Origin: Sinotaia quadrata | Taxonomy: Eukaryota; Mollusca; Gastropoda; Architaenioglossa; Viviparidae | DNA length: 64,000 nucleotides | NCBI GenBank assembly: GCA_028829895.1 | Contig: CM054182.1 | Span: 10,578,001 to 10,642,000, forward strand | Direction of reading: 5' to 3' | Shown: positions 31,901-46,900 of the stretch, piece by piece | How positions within the stretch are numbered: position 1 is the first letter of the stretch | Layout: each line of letters begins with the position of its first letter | Program-made: the position numbers and the translations under genes | Notes under the pieces: generated by a model | Database searches by the model: none | Told to the model about the DNA's origin: nothing | The model's input: only the letters and a program-made list of their open reading frames with translations

Positions 31901-34900
31901 ATTTAAACGAAGTAAATCTTGAGTTTGCAGATGACTCATACGAGATTTCCCAATCAGGAAAAAATCCTGAGAGAATAAATGAAAAATATCAAAAGAGTGT
32001 TGCAAAAGATGATGACTGTCAGACCTTTATGGATATGGAAAAAAATAGTCTTTGTGTTAGTGCGGAACACCTTGATCTTACCACGCCCCCAACAACGACA
32101 AAAATGCTCAATAGTGATAAAGATAGGATGGTAGTAATAGACAGGTCCTTGTGTGCACAGAAGGGGAATGAAAAGATTGAGCCAAACAGATCTCTTAAGA
32201 GGCGTATTCCTTATGGATGGCCTCTGTCTTCAAATGAAACTATTTCAACAGAAAACGATAAATCTCCAGAACTTTCCAAAGCCAAACTAGAGAAAAAGCG
32301 TGTGACCGATATAAGAAACAAACATTTTGCAACAAGTAAGTACTCAAAGGTCGTTGGCCATCAACGATCCGAAGGGAAAATAGACTACCATTCAACACAC
32401 CAAAGCGCCAAACTAGCTTTGAGCTCCAACGATCTTCCATTACCTATGACCTTTCAAACATATTCCCTGAATGATACTTCCCATTCACCGAGAAACATAT
32501 ATGGTAAGGTTTCTCAGCAAATAAGGGACATCATTAAGAAGTTCGAAGGTCAGAACATGTTACGGATTGAAGATTCAAATAAAAATATAGTAAAACACAA
32601 AGCAGAATCACCTTTCTCGAATACGCAGGTTGGTGCAAAAGAAATTAAAGAGAAGAAACCACCAGTACTAAGTCAGTGTACATTGAAAGAAGAAAAAGAT
32701 AAGCACATTGTTAAACAGAAGAAACCACCAGTACTAAGTCAGTGTACATTGAAAGAAGAAAAAGATAAGCACATTGTTAAACAGAAGAAACCACCAGTAC
32801 TAAGTCAGTGTACATTGAAAGAAGAAAAAGATAAGCACATTGTTAAACAGAAGAAACCGCCGGTAATAAGTCAGTGTACAATGAAAGAAGAAAAAGATAA
32901 GCACATTGTTGAACAGAAGAAACCACTGGTAATAAAAAAATGTACACTGAGAGAAGTAATGGACACAAACACTGTTGAGCAAGACGTCGAACAGAAGAAG
33001 CCGCCGGTAATAAAAGAATGTACACTGAAAGAAGTAACGGACACAAACATTGCTAAGCAAGACATTGAACAGAAGAAACCACCGGTAATAAAAGAATGTA
33101 CACTGAGAGAAGTTACGGACACAAACATTGCTAAGCAAGACATTGAACAGAAGAAACCGCCGGTAATAAAAGAATGTACACTGAGAGAAGTAACGGATAC
33201 AAACACTGTTGAGCAAGACGTTGAACAGAAGAAACCACCAGTAGTAAAAGAGTGTACATTAAAAAAAGAAACAGATAAACACAATATTGTGTTTGAAAAG
33301 GAGGTTGAACAGGAAAAAATACCAGTTGTAAAAGAGAGGCCTCTGAAAACAGAAACAGATAAGCACACTGATAAAAAGGAGGTTGAACAGAAGGTGAAAC
33401 CTCTGGTAATGCAAGAGTGTGCACTGAGAGAAGAAACAGATAAACATATTGATGAAAAGGAGGTTGAACAAAAGAAAACACCAGTAATAAAAGAGGAGAC
33501 ACTGGGAAAAGAAACTGATAAGCACGTTGATGAAATGGGGGTTGAACAGAAGAAACCACCAGTAGTAAAAGAGTGTACATTAAAAAAAGAAACAGATAAA
33601 CACAATATTGAAAAGGAGGTTGAACAGGAAAAAATACCAGTTGTAAAAGAGAGGCCTCTGAAAACAGAAACAGATAAGCACACTGATAAAAAGGAGGTTG
33701 AACAGAAGGTGAAACCTCTGGTAATGCAAGAGTGTGCACTGAGAGAAGAAACAGATAAACATATTGATGAAAAGGAGGTTGAACAAAAGAAAACACCAGT
33801 AATAAAAGAGGAGACACTGGGAAAAGAAACTGATAAGCACGTTGATGAAATGGGGGTTGAACAGAAGAAACCACCAGTAGTAAAAGAGTGTACATTAAAA
33901 AAAGAAACAGATAAACACAATATTGAAAAGGAGGTTGAACAGGAAAAAATACCAGTTGTAAAAGAGAAGCCTCTGAAAACAGAAACAGATAAGCACACTG
34001 ATAAAAAGGAGGTTGAACAGAAGGTGAAACCTCTGGTAATGCAAGAGTGTGCATTGAGAGAAGAAACAGATAAACATATTGATGAAAAGGAGGTTGAACA
34101 AAAGAAAACACCAGTAATAAAAGAGGAGACACTGGGAAAAGAAACTGATAAGCACGTTGATGAAATGGGGGTTGAACAGAAGAAACCACCAGTAGTAAAA
34201 GAGTGTACATTAAAAAAAGAAACAGATAAACACAATATTGAAAAGGAGGTTGAACAGGAAAAAATACCAGTTGTAAAAGAGAGGCCTCTGAAAACAGAAA
34301 CAGATAAGCACACTGATAAAAAGGAGGTTGAACAGAAGGTGAAACCTCTGGTAATGCAAGAGTGTGCACTGAGAGAAGAAACAGATAAACATATTGATGA
34401 AAAGGAGGTTGAACAAAAGAAAACACCAGTAATAAAAGAGGAGACACTGGGAAAAGAAACTGATAAGCACGTTGATGAAATGGGGGTTGAACAGAAGAAA
34501 ACACCAGTAGTAAAAGAGTGTACTCTGAAAACAGAAACAGACAAGCACATTTTTGAAAAGGAGGCTGAACAGAAGAATACACAAAGAATAAAAGGGAGAT
34601 CACTGAAAAGAGATATAGATAGGCACATTGATGAAATGGGGAATAGACAGAATAAACCATCATTAATAAAAGAGTGTACACTGACAGAAGAAACGGATAA
34701 GTGCAGATTTCAAAAGGAAATTGAAACGAAAAAACCATTGGAAACAGAAGAGTGTATACTGACAGAAGAAACAGATAAGCTCAGAGATAAGTTCAAATTT
34801 CAAAAAGAAATTGAACAGAAGAAACCATCAGTAATAAAAGAGTGTACACTGAGAGAAAGAGCCGATAAAGGCATTGCTGCAAAAGAGATTAAAGAGAAGA

Positions 34901-37900
34901 AACCATCAGTAATAAAAGAGTGTACACTGAGAGAAAGAGCCGATAAGGGCATTGCTGCAAAAGAGATTGAAGAGAAGAAACCATCAGTAATCGAAGAGTG
35001 TACACTGACAGAAGAAACAGTTAAGCTCAGAGATAAGCTCAGAATTCAAATAGAAATTGAAAGGAAGAAACCATCAGTAATAGAAGAGTGTACACTGACA
35101 GAAGAAACAGATAAGCTCAAATTTCAAAAAATTGAACAGAAGAAACCATCAGTAATAAGAGAGTATACACTGAGAGAAAGAGCCGATAAGGGCATTGCTG
35201 CAAAAGAAATTGAAGAGAATAAACCATCAGTAATAAAAGAGTGTACACTGAGAGAAAGAGCCGATAAGGGCATTGCTGCAAAAGAGATTGAAGAGAAGAA
35301 ACCATCAGTAATAGAAGAGTGTGCACAGACAGAAGAAACAATTAAGCTCAGAGATAAGCTCAGAATTCAAATAGAAATTCAAAGGAAGAAACCATCAGTA
35401 ATAGAAGAGTGTACACTGACAGAAGAAACAGATAAGCTCAAATTTCAAAAAGAAATTGAACAGAAGAAACCATCAGTAATAAAAGAGTGTACACTGAGAG
35501 AAAGAGCCGATAAGGGCATTACTGCAAAGGAGATTGAAGAGAAGAAACCATCAGTAATCGAAGAATGTACACTGAGAGAAAGAGCCGATAAGGGCATTGC
35601 TGCAAAAGAGACTGAAGAGAAGAAGTCATCAGTTTTAAAGGAGTTTGAACTGAGAGAAGAAACAAATAAATGCATTGATGAAAAGGAGGTTGAACAGAAG
35701 AAACCACAGGTAGTAAATGAATGTACACTGAGAGAAAAAACAGATAAGAACATTGATAAACAGGAGGTTGAACTGAAGAAGACTCCAGTAATAAAAGATT
35801 ATACACTGAGAAAAGAAACAGATAATCACGGTGTTCTAAACGAAGTTGAACAGAAGAAGCCGCCAGTAGTGAAAGAGTATGCATTGAGAAAAGAAACAGA
35901 TATCCACATTGTTGAAAAGGGGGCTGAACAGAAGAAACAGCCAGTAGTAAAAGAATGTATTTTGAAAGACAAAACAGGGAAGCACGTTGTCGAAAAGGGG
36001 GTTGAGCAGAAAAAACAACCAGTAGTAAAAGAGTGTACTCTGAAAACAGAAACAGAGAAGTACATTGACGAAAAGGAGGTTGAACAGAAGAAAACACAAA
36101 ACATAAAAAGGTTTACACTGACAGAAGGAACAGATAAGCAGACTGATGAAAAGGAAGTTGAGCAGAAGAAACCACAGATAGTAAAAGAGTGTACATCGAC
36201 AGAAGAAACAGATAATCACATTGATGAAAAGGACGTTGAGCAGAAGAAACCACAGATAGTAAAAGAGTGTACATCGACAGAAGAAACAGATAAGCACATT
36301 GATGAAAAGGACGTTGAGCAGAAGAAACCACAGATAGTAAAAGAGTGTACATCGACAGAAGAAACGGATAAGCACATTGATGAAAAGGACGTTGAGCAGA
36401 AGAAACCACAGATAGTAAAAGAGTGTACATCGACAGAAGAAACGGATAAGCACATTGATGCAAACGCGGTTAAACAGAAGAAACCAATCGTAGCAAAACA
36501 GTGTACACACAGAGAAAAAACAGGTAAGTACACTGGTACAAAACTACCAATAATAAAACATTTTACAGTGAGAAAAAAAACAGTTAAGCATACTATTGAA
36601 AAAAGGGTAGTACAGCTAAAACAACCAATAGTCAAAGAGAAGTCACTGAAAGAAGAAACAAATAAGCACATTGATAAAAAGGAGGTTGAACAGAATGAAC
36701 CACATGTAGTAAAACAGTGTTCACTGAGAGAAGGAACAGATAATCACATCGATGTAAAGAAGACTAAAGAGAAGAAAACGTCACCAGTAAAAGAGCTTAC
36801 ACTGAGAGAAGGAACAGATAATCACATCGATGTAAAGGAGACTGAAGAGAAGGAAACGTCATCAGTAAAAGAGTTTACAATGAGAGAAGAAAAAGATACT
36901 CACATTGAACAGAAGAAATCGACTGAAGCAAAAGAGTTTACTCTGAAAGAAGGAAGAAACGTTTTTGAAATCAGTGAAAGTATAACACCTTGCACATTGG
37001 CTTTAGTAGATTTTGGAGCAAATGTTTTAAATAAAGATGTTTCTGGAGGCAGAGCACTTCTAACGTCCGCACAAACACAGAAGCAATCATCACCTTCAAG
37101 CTCTGCAGAAGAGATGGAAAGAATAATGAATTCTGTTCCAAGCGTCATGACGTTTCAATCAGATTTGAAAAAGAGACTCAAGATGACCAGAACTCCTGTG
37201 CTAAACATGAAGAAGAATGCACGCCATACAAACTGCTTTCGTGATAGCGAGACATCATCAGATCACACACCCCTAACACGCGTCTCATCAATAAAAAAAT
37301 TCATTCCAAGGAGTGAGAGTCGAATATGTGAAAATGATTTTAAAGGCCCTTCTTTCAAAACTCTAAAGCGACAAAGTTCTTTTGGAATCCAGAAAGGAAA
37401 CCAATCGATGTCTACTATTGGGGAAGAAAAAAAAGATAATCGCTCAAAACAATTGTATCGTGATGTAACACCCTCAGAGTATGTTCCACAAATGATGAAC
37501 AAGAACTTGTCAACCAAAGGCAACACACATTTAGTGACAGAAGTTTACGTCTGGAATAAATCAGCTTCTGGAACACCATCTGCATTAAAACCAAATAAGA
37601 CTATTGGAGCCTGCAATATTTTACCACTAACTTCAAGAACTAAGCCCAGATCTGCCAGGCTTAATTCGATAAGATATTCAGTTTATCCATCAAAATTAAA
37701 AAATGTCCGACGAAGACCTCTGCCACTTCAAGAATCAATATTCCAAACTGATGAGATGGCTGTCGTGCCTTGCAACATCTCTGCAAAATATCATAAAAAG
37801 GCAAATGATTCTGCTCTGAAGCCATACACCATTCACAATAACACTAGACTCTCATACCCTAGAGAGTCACGTGACACTAGAGAGTCACGTGATATTAAGA

Positions 37901-40900
37901 GCTCTTCTGACTCCACTGATCATTATCTTTCAAACACAAGCTCTATTTTAAATGTCAGCGATTTGGACCAGGTCGACCCTATGCATATACAACCCATGCC
38001 AATTTCAATTAAGAATCTTTGCGCTCACTCTCTCTCTGAAGAAAATTGTAATGCCAAAAGATATCTATTGCACAAGTTTTTGGAATCAACTTCAGCCAAT
38101 CCACAATACAAAAATCTGTGCAATTATGAAAAAGCGGTCAGCGAGCACTCTGCTATAAAAGGGGATGATGCTCAAAATAATAAGAACAAAAATAAAAGTT
38201 TTCAAGGAAGTGAATTCCCATCTAATTCTCTGCAGAACGATGACTTTGTCTCAATAAGTTCCGAGGAAGAGGTTTTTCAAACCAATGTCATGAATTCAAC
38301 TAGAGGTATTCCGTTTCGAGTAGTGTATTCAGATGAACATCAGCATGCTCCTGAAAGTGAACTCCAGTCTGGCCAGCTATCAGCATTTGTGAGTTGTATC
38401 CCTAAACGTGAAACTCGTAATGAGCCACAAACAAAAACCGAAATGAAGTGGAGAACATGTTTAGGAAATAACGTTCAGCAACTAATTCCTATTTTTGATA
38501 AATTTGACTCAACAAGCCAGAACAAAAATGAGGTCACCTCAGGAAGTGTTCCAAATTTTTATTCAGAGAAGTCACTGAAGAAGAATACTATCTATACACA
38601 TGACACCCCTCTCAAAGATGCTTCAGCTTCAACATATTCCTCCTTAATCACTGCAAGTGAAAAATTGGATGAAAACGGGAACAGTGTAGAAATGTATATA
38701 GAAGATGAAAATCAAAGTTTCCAATCATGCGACAGTAAAGGTAATTCTAATGTCACTGATCAATTTGACTGTGTTCAAGAGAGCTGCGACTGCTATGCGA
38801 AACTAAAACGTGCTCAGAAAAGCTGCCAAGACCTCTTTGTGAGTAACTCTTGGAAATTTGGCAAGAATGAAAATGCCCCACTGTTACCTGACTGTGAGAG
38901 TATGGATGAACATTTACTATGGCACAGCAAGTTTGTTACAGGAAAGGCAAGCATTGGAGAACCACATTTATTCTCTCCTCTCGATGAGCCAAACGCCTTG
39001 TTTGTATCTCTGTGCAGCGTTGATAAAACAGTTGACCCAGATACAGGAAAACCAATCGTGAAGGTCACAGGTACTCTTGGGGGATCGAGTGGTATAGCTG
39101 CTGATGCCCACTATGGAAACGTTATTAACTTAAGCAATAAATCGACATGCTGGTACAGCTGTAAAGAAGAATCGTTAATAGATCAACAGAGCAAGCAATC
39201 ACCAGTTTCTGTACTGACGATCAGTACTTTCTCCCCTATATCCCAGCTACAGGAAGAGTCTCAAAATGCTCTGCAGGGATCAGATTCGTTCTGTAGCATA
39301 TGTAGTGGCAGAACAGAAGTGACAACTGACTATGAATCTGATCTTTCGCCCATACTTCCTTCAGATGAACACTTTGAGACAGCACACGATCAAAAGAATT
39401 TCTTCAAGTGTCTAAGCATAACTTCGTGTATTAATTCTGGATATAAAAAGTATTTTAATCATTACCCGAAGAGCCACATTCCAAAGCAAAATACTGAAAG
39501 CCAAAAGTCATTCTGTGATCTACGCAAAATGTTACCGTTATATTTCAAAAGATACCTAAGCTCGCAGAATCTAAATCAGATTTCAGAAGTGGTAAAATCT
39601 AATAACCAACATCGATTCGAAAGTGTGAACCCTATTAAGATTAGCAACCCTAGACTCTCCTTATTGGAACAGCCTACCTCTACAGATATCAACGATTTCA
39701 ACACAAGTTCAATTTATTCTCTTGTAAGTAGAGACAATTCAAATAACCCAAGTCCGACTCCTCCAAAAATACATTCAAAATCTGACGCTCCTACAAAGAT
39801 CCACAAATCCGTATCCTATATGAAACGTACACAAAATGTTGCTAAACCTTTTAGAGCTTTAAAATATTCTCGAAAATCCTATAAATCTTTAGAATTTGGT
39901 AAGTGCAATACAGATAAAGTTGTTAGTAACCGATCAAGCAGTCAACATAAAAATATTCGATATGGCAACAGTATGCACAGCAAAGATGCACCATTGTCTG
40001 CTGATGACCTTCGTTCAGTGGGTTCTGTTGAAATATGTTCACCAAAAGAAATGATGACTGTAGCTCAAAAGATTGCATTCTTTACAAATCTAATAAAAGA
40101 GCTTGCCTGTAAAAGACCTCAAAAGGCTAGGGAAGCGCCAGCTTGTAAAGTCGCTGTAGGGTCAAAAGATAAAACCCACGACACATCTTTATTTAGGCAT
40201 TGTCCCGCTTCAGGTTCCTGGAGACCTAAAAATAGTGTTGGTATGAAGCCAAATTCATCAACGAGACCCTTCAGAGTTCCTTTTCAAAAGAACCCGGTAA
40301 ATGAAAATGTAACGTTTCCTGAAATACCTTTATCTACCTTGACTAAATCAAAGGGCAGTGTACAAACTGATACAATACCTAACAGTTTAAACGATGATGG
40401 GAGACAAAATTTAAGTGAATGCACGAAACATAACATAGAAGGAATACAATCCTGCAGAGCCATGAAATATTCTTTTAATCAGAAATCTGAGCAGTATGCA
40501 AAAGATACAAGGGTCCATAAAAATGTCAGTTTAAATCAAACTGGCAAAGATAAAATAAATGCTCCATTATATCGTACACCACAGTCGATTGTTGCATTTA
40601 AAAGCAGATTGGATCCATACTGTTCAAAAATATGTCAAGTACACAGTAAAAACACCTCCAGCCAGCAATCATTAAGAGTGAAAGCACCTCCAGTTCTTTC
40701 TCAGCTAGGCATGAAATCAAGCATTGGAGGTTGTTTTCAGGCATATAATAAGGTGGATGACTCTCCAGATCACACCAGTTTTCACAGTGCCTGCTCTGTC
40801 TTTGATGATGATTTCAACAACTTACTCATGAGTGAGGATACAACAAGTCTGGTAAGCGGACTAACAAGTGATTCTGCTCAAGAAGCGAATTTGGTACCGA

Positions 40901-43900
40901 GCTCCAACAACAAAGAAATGGACTACAAAACTGCCAACAATGCTATACTTCAAAAATCAGAAAGCTTGCCTTTTGTAACTGTCTTCAGCTCAGAGTACTT
41001 CAAGGAAGAGGTGTCAGGAGCATTCTATGCTGATTTCTCAATCAGAAGTAGCACACATGGAAATGGTGCTGTACACCCTTACCCTAATACTGCTGAAGAG
41101 TCTCACCCTAACCTACTCAGTGCTTTAAATGCCGCAACAAACGGTACTAATTCTGATGATTATATAACTTTAGAAAGTGACACTATAAAAAGCCTTGCAT
41201 TAACAGAAACAGTGTATACTACCGTACGTGTTCCAGTGCAAGCTTTGACCACTGACGTGAAGTTAGCACATGATTCCAATGGCAAACAAGAAATATTACC
41301 TGAAAAGTATTGTCATATTAATACTTCAGTATGCAAAAAACATTTAGTTAGGGCAACAGGTTTACCACCCACTATCAACTACACTGACTCTCAACACAGA
41401 CATGAAACTGGTAATCTTCGGATTGAAGAACAAGACCCTAAAATCATTAAGACTGTGTCATTAGAAATACCACTTACTTCAATTACAAATGATACTAACC
41501 CACAGTATTTGGAAATTTCTAATACAAATAAGAACATGTTGAAAACAGATTACAAAACAAATCGATTTTCCCCAAATCAATATATGTGTTTACTAAGCTG
41601 CGACACAAAACTATCCGAACCAGTCTTTCTTAATGTGGAAAATTCTTGTATAACTGACAAACATGACTCTGAGATAAAAGGTTTACCGAAAATACACCCT
41701 ATTGTTGATATCTCCAATGGAGACATTGCCAACAATAAAGAGCTGGAAAGGTCGTACCTTGGAGCATTAACCCAGCTAATCACACACGAGCTTACAGGCA
41801 ACAAAACAGAGCGTCAGGAGGTTTGGGAACAGCAGGCACAATCCACGTTTTCAGATACTATTGCTTTAACAGAAAAGCAAAATGTCAATCACTTCTCGAA
41901 ACAAGACTTTGAGGAGATAAACTTAATAGAGAAAGGGGAAATAATGTCACCAAAAGAAATGTGCAGTACCCAGGAAGCATCTGATGTCATGAATCATGGA
42001 GGGAAGTCTGCAATTACAAATATCTCAAGTAATGCTGCTGAGACACTGAAAAATGTAAAATCTGAAAGCAAACATCTGCTTCTGAATAGCGAATATTCAG
42101 TGGATTCTCAGAATAAAGTAATAATTACCAATTCTTCTGCAATGCGAGATATATGTATTAAAAATGAATACAACAGTAACAGTTTACATAGTGAAGGGAA
42201 CAATGCTGACAAAGTAATAGCTGTGAAAAGTACAAAATCTCATGATGGCAAGTTTCGATCTTTCAGTTCAACAATGAATAAACAAGAGTCTATTTTCAAC
42301 AGCATCTCTGAAAAAACGGTTTCCGATCAGTTTGAGTCACCTACTTCTTTAACAACTGTCTACAAAGAACCCATGGACGTTCAAAGTACCTACGAAACAA
42401 TGAGCGATAGATGTAATAAATCTGCAAAAATTAGTGGTCGAAAATTTTATAAATGGAATAATAAGGCTAACAATTCGTCTGCATATTTTACTCAGTTCAT
42501 GGAAAGCAAAACAGGATTAGGTGACAGGAATACAGTTAAGTCAATATTCTCTTCACCTCAAAATACAAACCAAAACACTCGGAAAATGGGCGAAAGGTGT
42601 CCGTGGAAACTCGATGAGAATCCCCAAGATGAAAACAATGCACAGACGATGGTGTTCGTCTTACTAAAAGACGACCACCAGCAACTTCCTGCTAATGGAG
42701 TAAGACAATCTTCCTCAAGTGATGTGACTGAAATGGATTTCAATACAATCCCTACAATCGTGAAGTCCAGCAGTTCAGAATCAGTAGTGTATGAAGAAAA
42801 AATGAAAATGACAACAAACGTGGGACAACAAGGACAAGGAGTTAGTTACCAGAACCAAACTGAAGTCCAAGGCACTCAAGTATTTGAGCAAATAAGTGTA
42901 TCAGACACTCAATCATGTGTTTCATGTTTGTTGGGGATGTCTTCCAGTGAAAATGAATATTCAGTTTATACTGATGAAAATGACATGCAATCCTTTAAGG
43001 TCTCTGTTCACCGATCACCATCTAATCTCAGACAAACGTATGCCAGTAAATACAACCCCAAACCTATCAGTGTTAGGAAAATTAAAAGACAAATGTGTCA
43101 TGTTGTCTCATCCCTTATGTCCCATTGTGCCGACTCTGCAATGAAAATACTAGGCACTGCTGATTTAGTTCCCTCCGAAATGCATCAAGATGAAGACTTG
43201 AGGATATCAAAACTGCTGCATCCAGATAATAGAAATATAGGAATGACAAGTGCAAAATTATCTGTTTTTCAAAGTCCTGGGAACGTACAGGTACAATCGT
43301 CTAAGTCAAATAAGCTGAGCAGTCACAATGTGTGTGTGTGCAAGCAAAGGGGTGCACAGCAACATTATTTGTATGGAAACTCAGAAAGTAGTGGCTCTTC
43401 CATGTATTCACTTGAGTCATCTCCACCACGTGTATTTATGTCAGTCAATGTTCTCGGAAATGATATTTCATCAAAACAAATAAGTAATCGCTGTGAAGTG
43501 CATAGAACTCCTGTCCAGATCCTAGCATCAGTGCAAAAAGAACCTCGTCTTATAAAATCACAAGGAACTACACGTATGTCTCTTCCACAATCCGTGTGTG
43601 TTAGTGCACTTCAAGACTCTTCAAGCAGTCCTACCTCATTATCTGTATCTGCATATTCTCAGAAACAAAAATCTCATTCAGTGAGTCTAGGTGTCCAACC
43701 AGTGGCTATAACGTCCCCATCTAAAATGCATTTCAGGGTCAAGTCTCCTGTACCTTCAAGTAATGCCATTAACTATATTGACGTCATTGAGAGAAACTCG
43801 AGGTCTTCTAAAACGTCTCAATCAAACTGCAAAGTGAAAATCACAGCAACTCCAGGTGATGGCAAGAAAATCTCTCCTGCTGTTACAATAGAATTTCCTC

Positions 43901-46900
43901 CTCCAGCCGATGATTCAGACTCAGAACAGAGAGCTGACACTCTCGATATAGCACAAGAGTCGGGTAACTTCATTGTCACAGATGTTAAAAAAATAACTGC
44001 TGATAGTCAATACAAAACATACAGAACCCCTTCCGTTCCCTCTAAGATTGACTGTTTAATTGGATTTGATACAAATGCCGAGAGAAAAAGCAAAAAGTAC
44101 ATTCGTATACAGCCTTCAGTTTCAGGGAAACCCCTTTCAGCGACCTCCAGCAAGCCACAAGTATATGATGTAGAGGCTGGAAAATCAGGTAAAATGTATC
44201 CAGTCAAAGAGAGTCCACCTCGTTATAGACGTGAACAAATTTACAGCACAGCAAGTGAAAATCGTTATAAAAGTTGTAATACTGATATTCCCCAAGACAG
44301 CAGAAGACGATATTCATACTTAAAAGATGATGCCAAGGAACATAGCATTATTGAACAGGTAGTAGATAAAATATCAAATGTTGCACAATATTTTACACGT
44401 AAACCAAGTCAACACCAAGAGCAGAAATCTTCAAATATAAAACATTTGAGAAACGTTCGACTTGCTCATAAGACAAGCAGCTCCTCCATGTTAGTTGTCT
44501 CCTCACACGAATTCTTAGCAGGGGATGTGGACAGTGGGCACACTACTTTCAGCCTTTCAGGAGGCTGCACAAGAAGCACAGAACGCAAGATCAAACGTCT
44601 ATCTTCTACCACTTCAGAGGTCAAAGCAAGGCTAAGACAAGCTCGTAAGCTTATGCTAGAACAGGAACACTTAACTAGGCTAAAGCAAAAGACACGTGGA
44701 AAATTGCAAAGGGTATTAGGTCGTGCCATGCAAGCAACGAGAAAAGAAATTGTGTCTGAAAAAATCCAGTCAAAACAACGACAACAAGAGATGGCCAGGA
44801 GAATGGCACGAATTAAAGGCTTTGCACAAAAGTTCCAGAGAAAAGAAGAAGAAGCAAACAATTCATATAGTAAACAATATATGCTATTATCTAACGAGAC
44901 TGCAGGAAAACATTCACACAGTCCTCATAAAAGTGATTACTTAAATATATGTTATGGACGTAAGTCTAAAATTGACAGGTTGCCATCCATTAGTGCACAC
45001 TGCCATCAAGAAAACAGGAGGCAAAGTGGGACACCTGATGTTTTGGTCTCTACAGACCCTAAATCTCACTCAGCGAATGAAAATGTTGTAATCAAAATGC
45101 AACCAATCAACACAAGTGCTAACTACCAGCCAGGAATTAGAAAGCAAACTGATATAAATGCCAGCAGGACTCATTCATCAACCAAAATGAAACAACAAAT
45201 TCAAAATGCACACCATATTAAAGCACATACCTACAATAGAACGAATTCTTCCAGCCCCAAGCTTGAATACAAGAAGCCCCAGTCAAGAAACACACATCAT
45301 ACTCGTGCGCATAAATGCATCAGAACGAATTCTGTCAGCCCCCTCCTTGAATACAAGAAATCCCAGTCAAGAAACACACATCATACTCGAGCGCATAAAT
45401 GCAACAGGACGAATTCTGTCAGCCCCAAGCTTGAATACAAGAAGCCCCAGTCACGAAGGACACACCATACTGAAACATATAGGTGCAATAGGACGAATTC
45501 TTTTAGCCCCAAGGTGGATTATATGAAGCCCCAACCAAGAAGGATACACCATACTGAAAAATATAGGTACAATAGGATGAATTCTTTTAGCCCCAAGGTG
45601 GATTATATGAAGCCCCAACCAAGAAGGATACACCATATTGAAAAATATAGGTACAATAGGGCGAATTCTTTTAGCCCCAAGGTGGATTATATAAAGCCCC
45701 AACCAAGAAGGAAACACCATACTGAAATATATAGGTACAATAGGACGAATTCTTTTAGCCCCAAGTTGGATTATATGAAGCCCCAGTCAAGAAGCACACA
45801 CCAAACTGAAAAACACATTAGGATGAATTCTGCTTTCCCCAAGCTTGATTATAAGAAGCCCCGATCAAGAAGTATGCACCATACTGAAAGTCATAGACAC
45901 AATAGAAGGAATTCTGTTTGCCCAAAGCATGGTGACAAGAAGCTACTGTCAAGAAGTGCATCCCTCACTAAAGTACAGAACAAGTACAATAGGACGAATT
46001 CCTCTAGTCCTCCACCACTTCAAAGTAAAGACCAAAGCAAGACTCATGAAAAGCACTTTAGACCGATTACAGCTAGCCGAAAGTTTGATTATAATCACCC
46101 CTTATTCCAAAGCAGACACCACAGCGAGACTCGTGAAAAGTACACTAAACCGACTGCAGTTAGTCAAACCCTTGATGATAAGTATCCTCTATTTCCACAC
46201 AAACACCACCATACAGAAGCACATAAGTATAAAAGGACCATTTCAACTAGTCCTAAGCTTGAGGTTAAGAAACCCAGAGTTCAAAGCACTCCTCATATTG
46301 AAGCACAGAAAAAATACAAGACAAAGTCCAGCAGCCCTAGGCTTTATTATAGCAAGCCTCATTTGCGGCATTTACACCACACTGATGCACACAAACATGA
46401 AAGAATGCATTCAGCGAGGCTGAACACTGATTACAAGAGGGTCAAATTTCAAAGGACATGCCATAATAAAGCACAAAAGACATGCAACAGAAAGACTTCA
46501 GAACGGTGTGATAAACTAGATTTTGACAGTCGACAGTTCAGGAATACACCTAGTTTTAAGGTAATTAAAAGGCATAACAGTCAGACTTTAGGAAATCAAA
46601 AGTCACATTTGGACCCTGGGCATTGTAGGAGTGCACGTTGCAATAATGACGATGATAGGCACCACAGGATGACCGCAAGTCATAAGTTAAATTCTGACCC
46701 TAGACATTTCCACAATGAACACGGTAGAGAAGCAGGTAAGAAAAAGAATCAAATTAATTTCGCCAAGCATATACATTCTCGTAAGGAGTTTGAATCCAAG
46801 GGTAATGCAGGAACAAATACAGACTACAAAAGGATGCACTTTATAAGCCACGAGCCAGCATTTAAAAGTGTAGACCTAACTGATGACGGTTTTCCAAGAC

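Noticed and set aside
32871..34738. Long antisense open frames (585 and 535 codons) opposite the gene B repeat array
   Set aside because: They exist because a period divisible by three without antisense stops is copied many times. The translations are monotonous Cys/Ser/Phe or Leu/Phe repeats and gene A has no equivalent.
35445..36671. Further antisense frames over the same array
   Set aside because: Same cause: by-products of repeated sequence on the opposite strand of a certain coding region.
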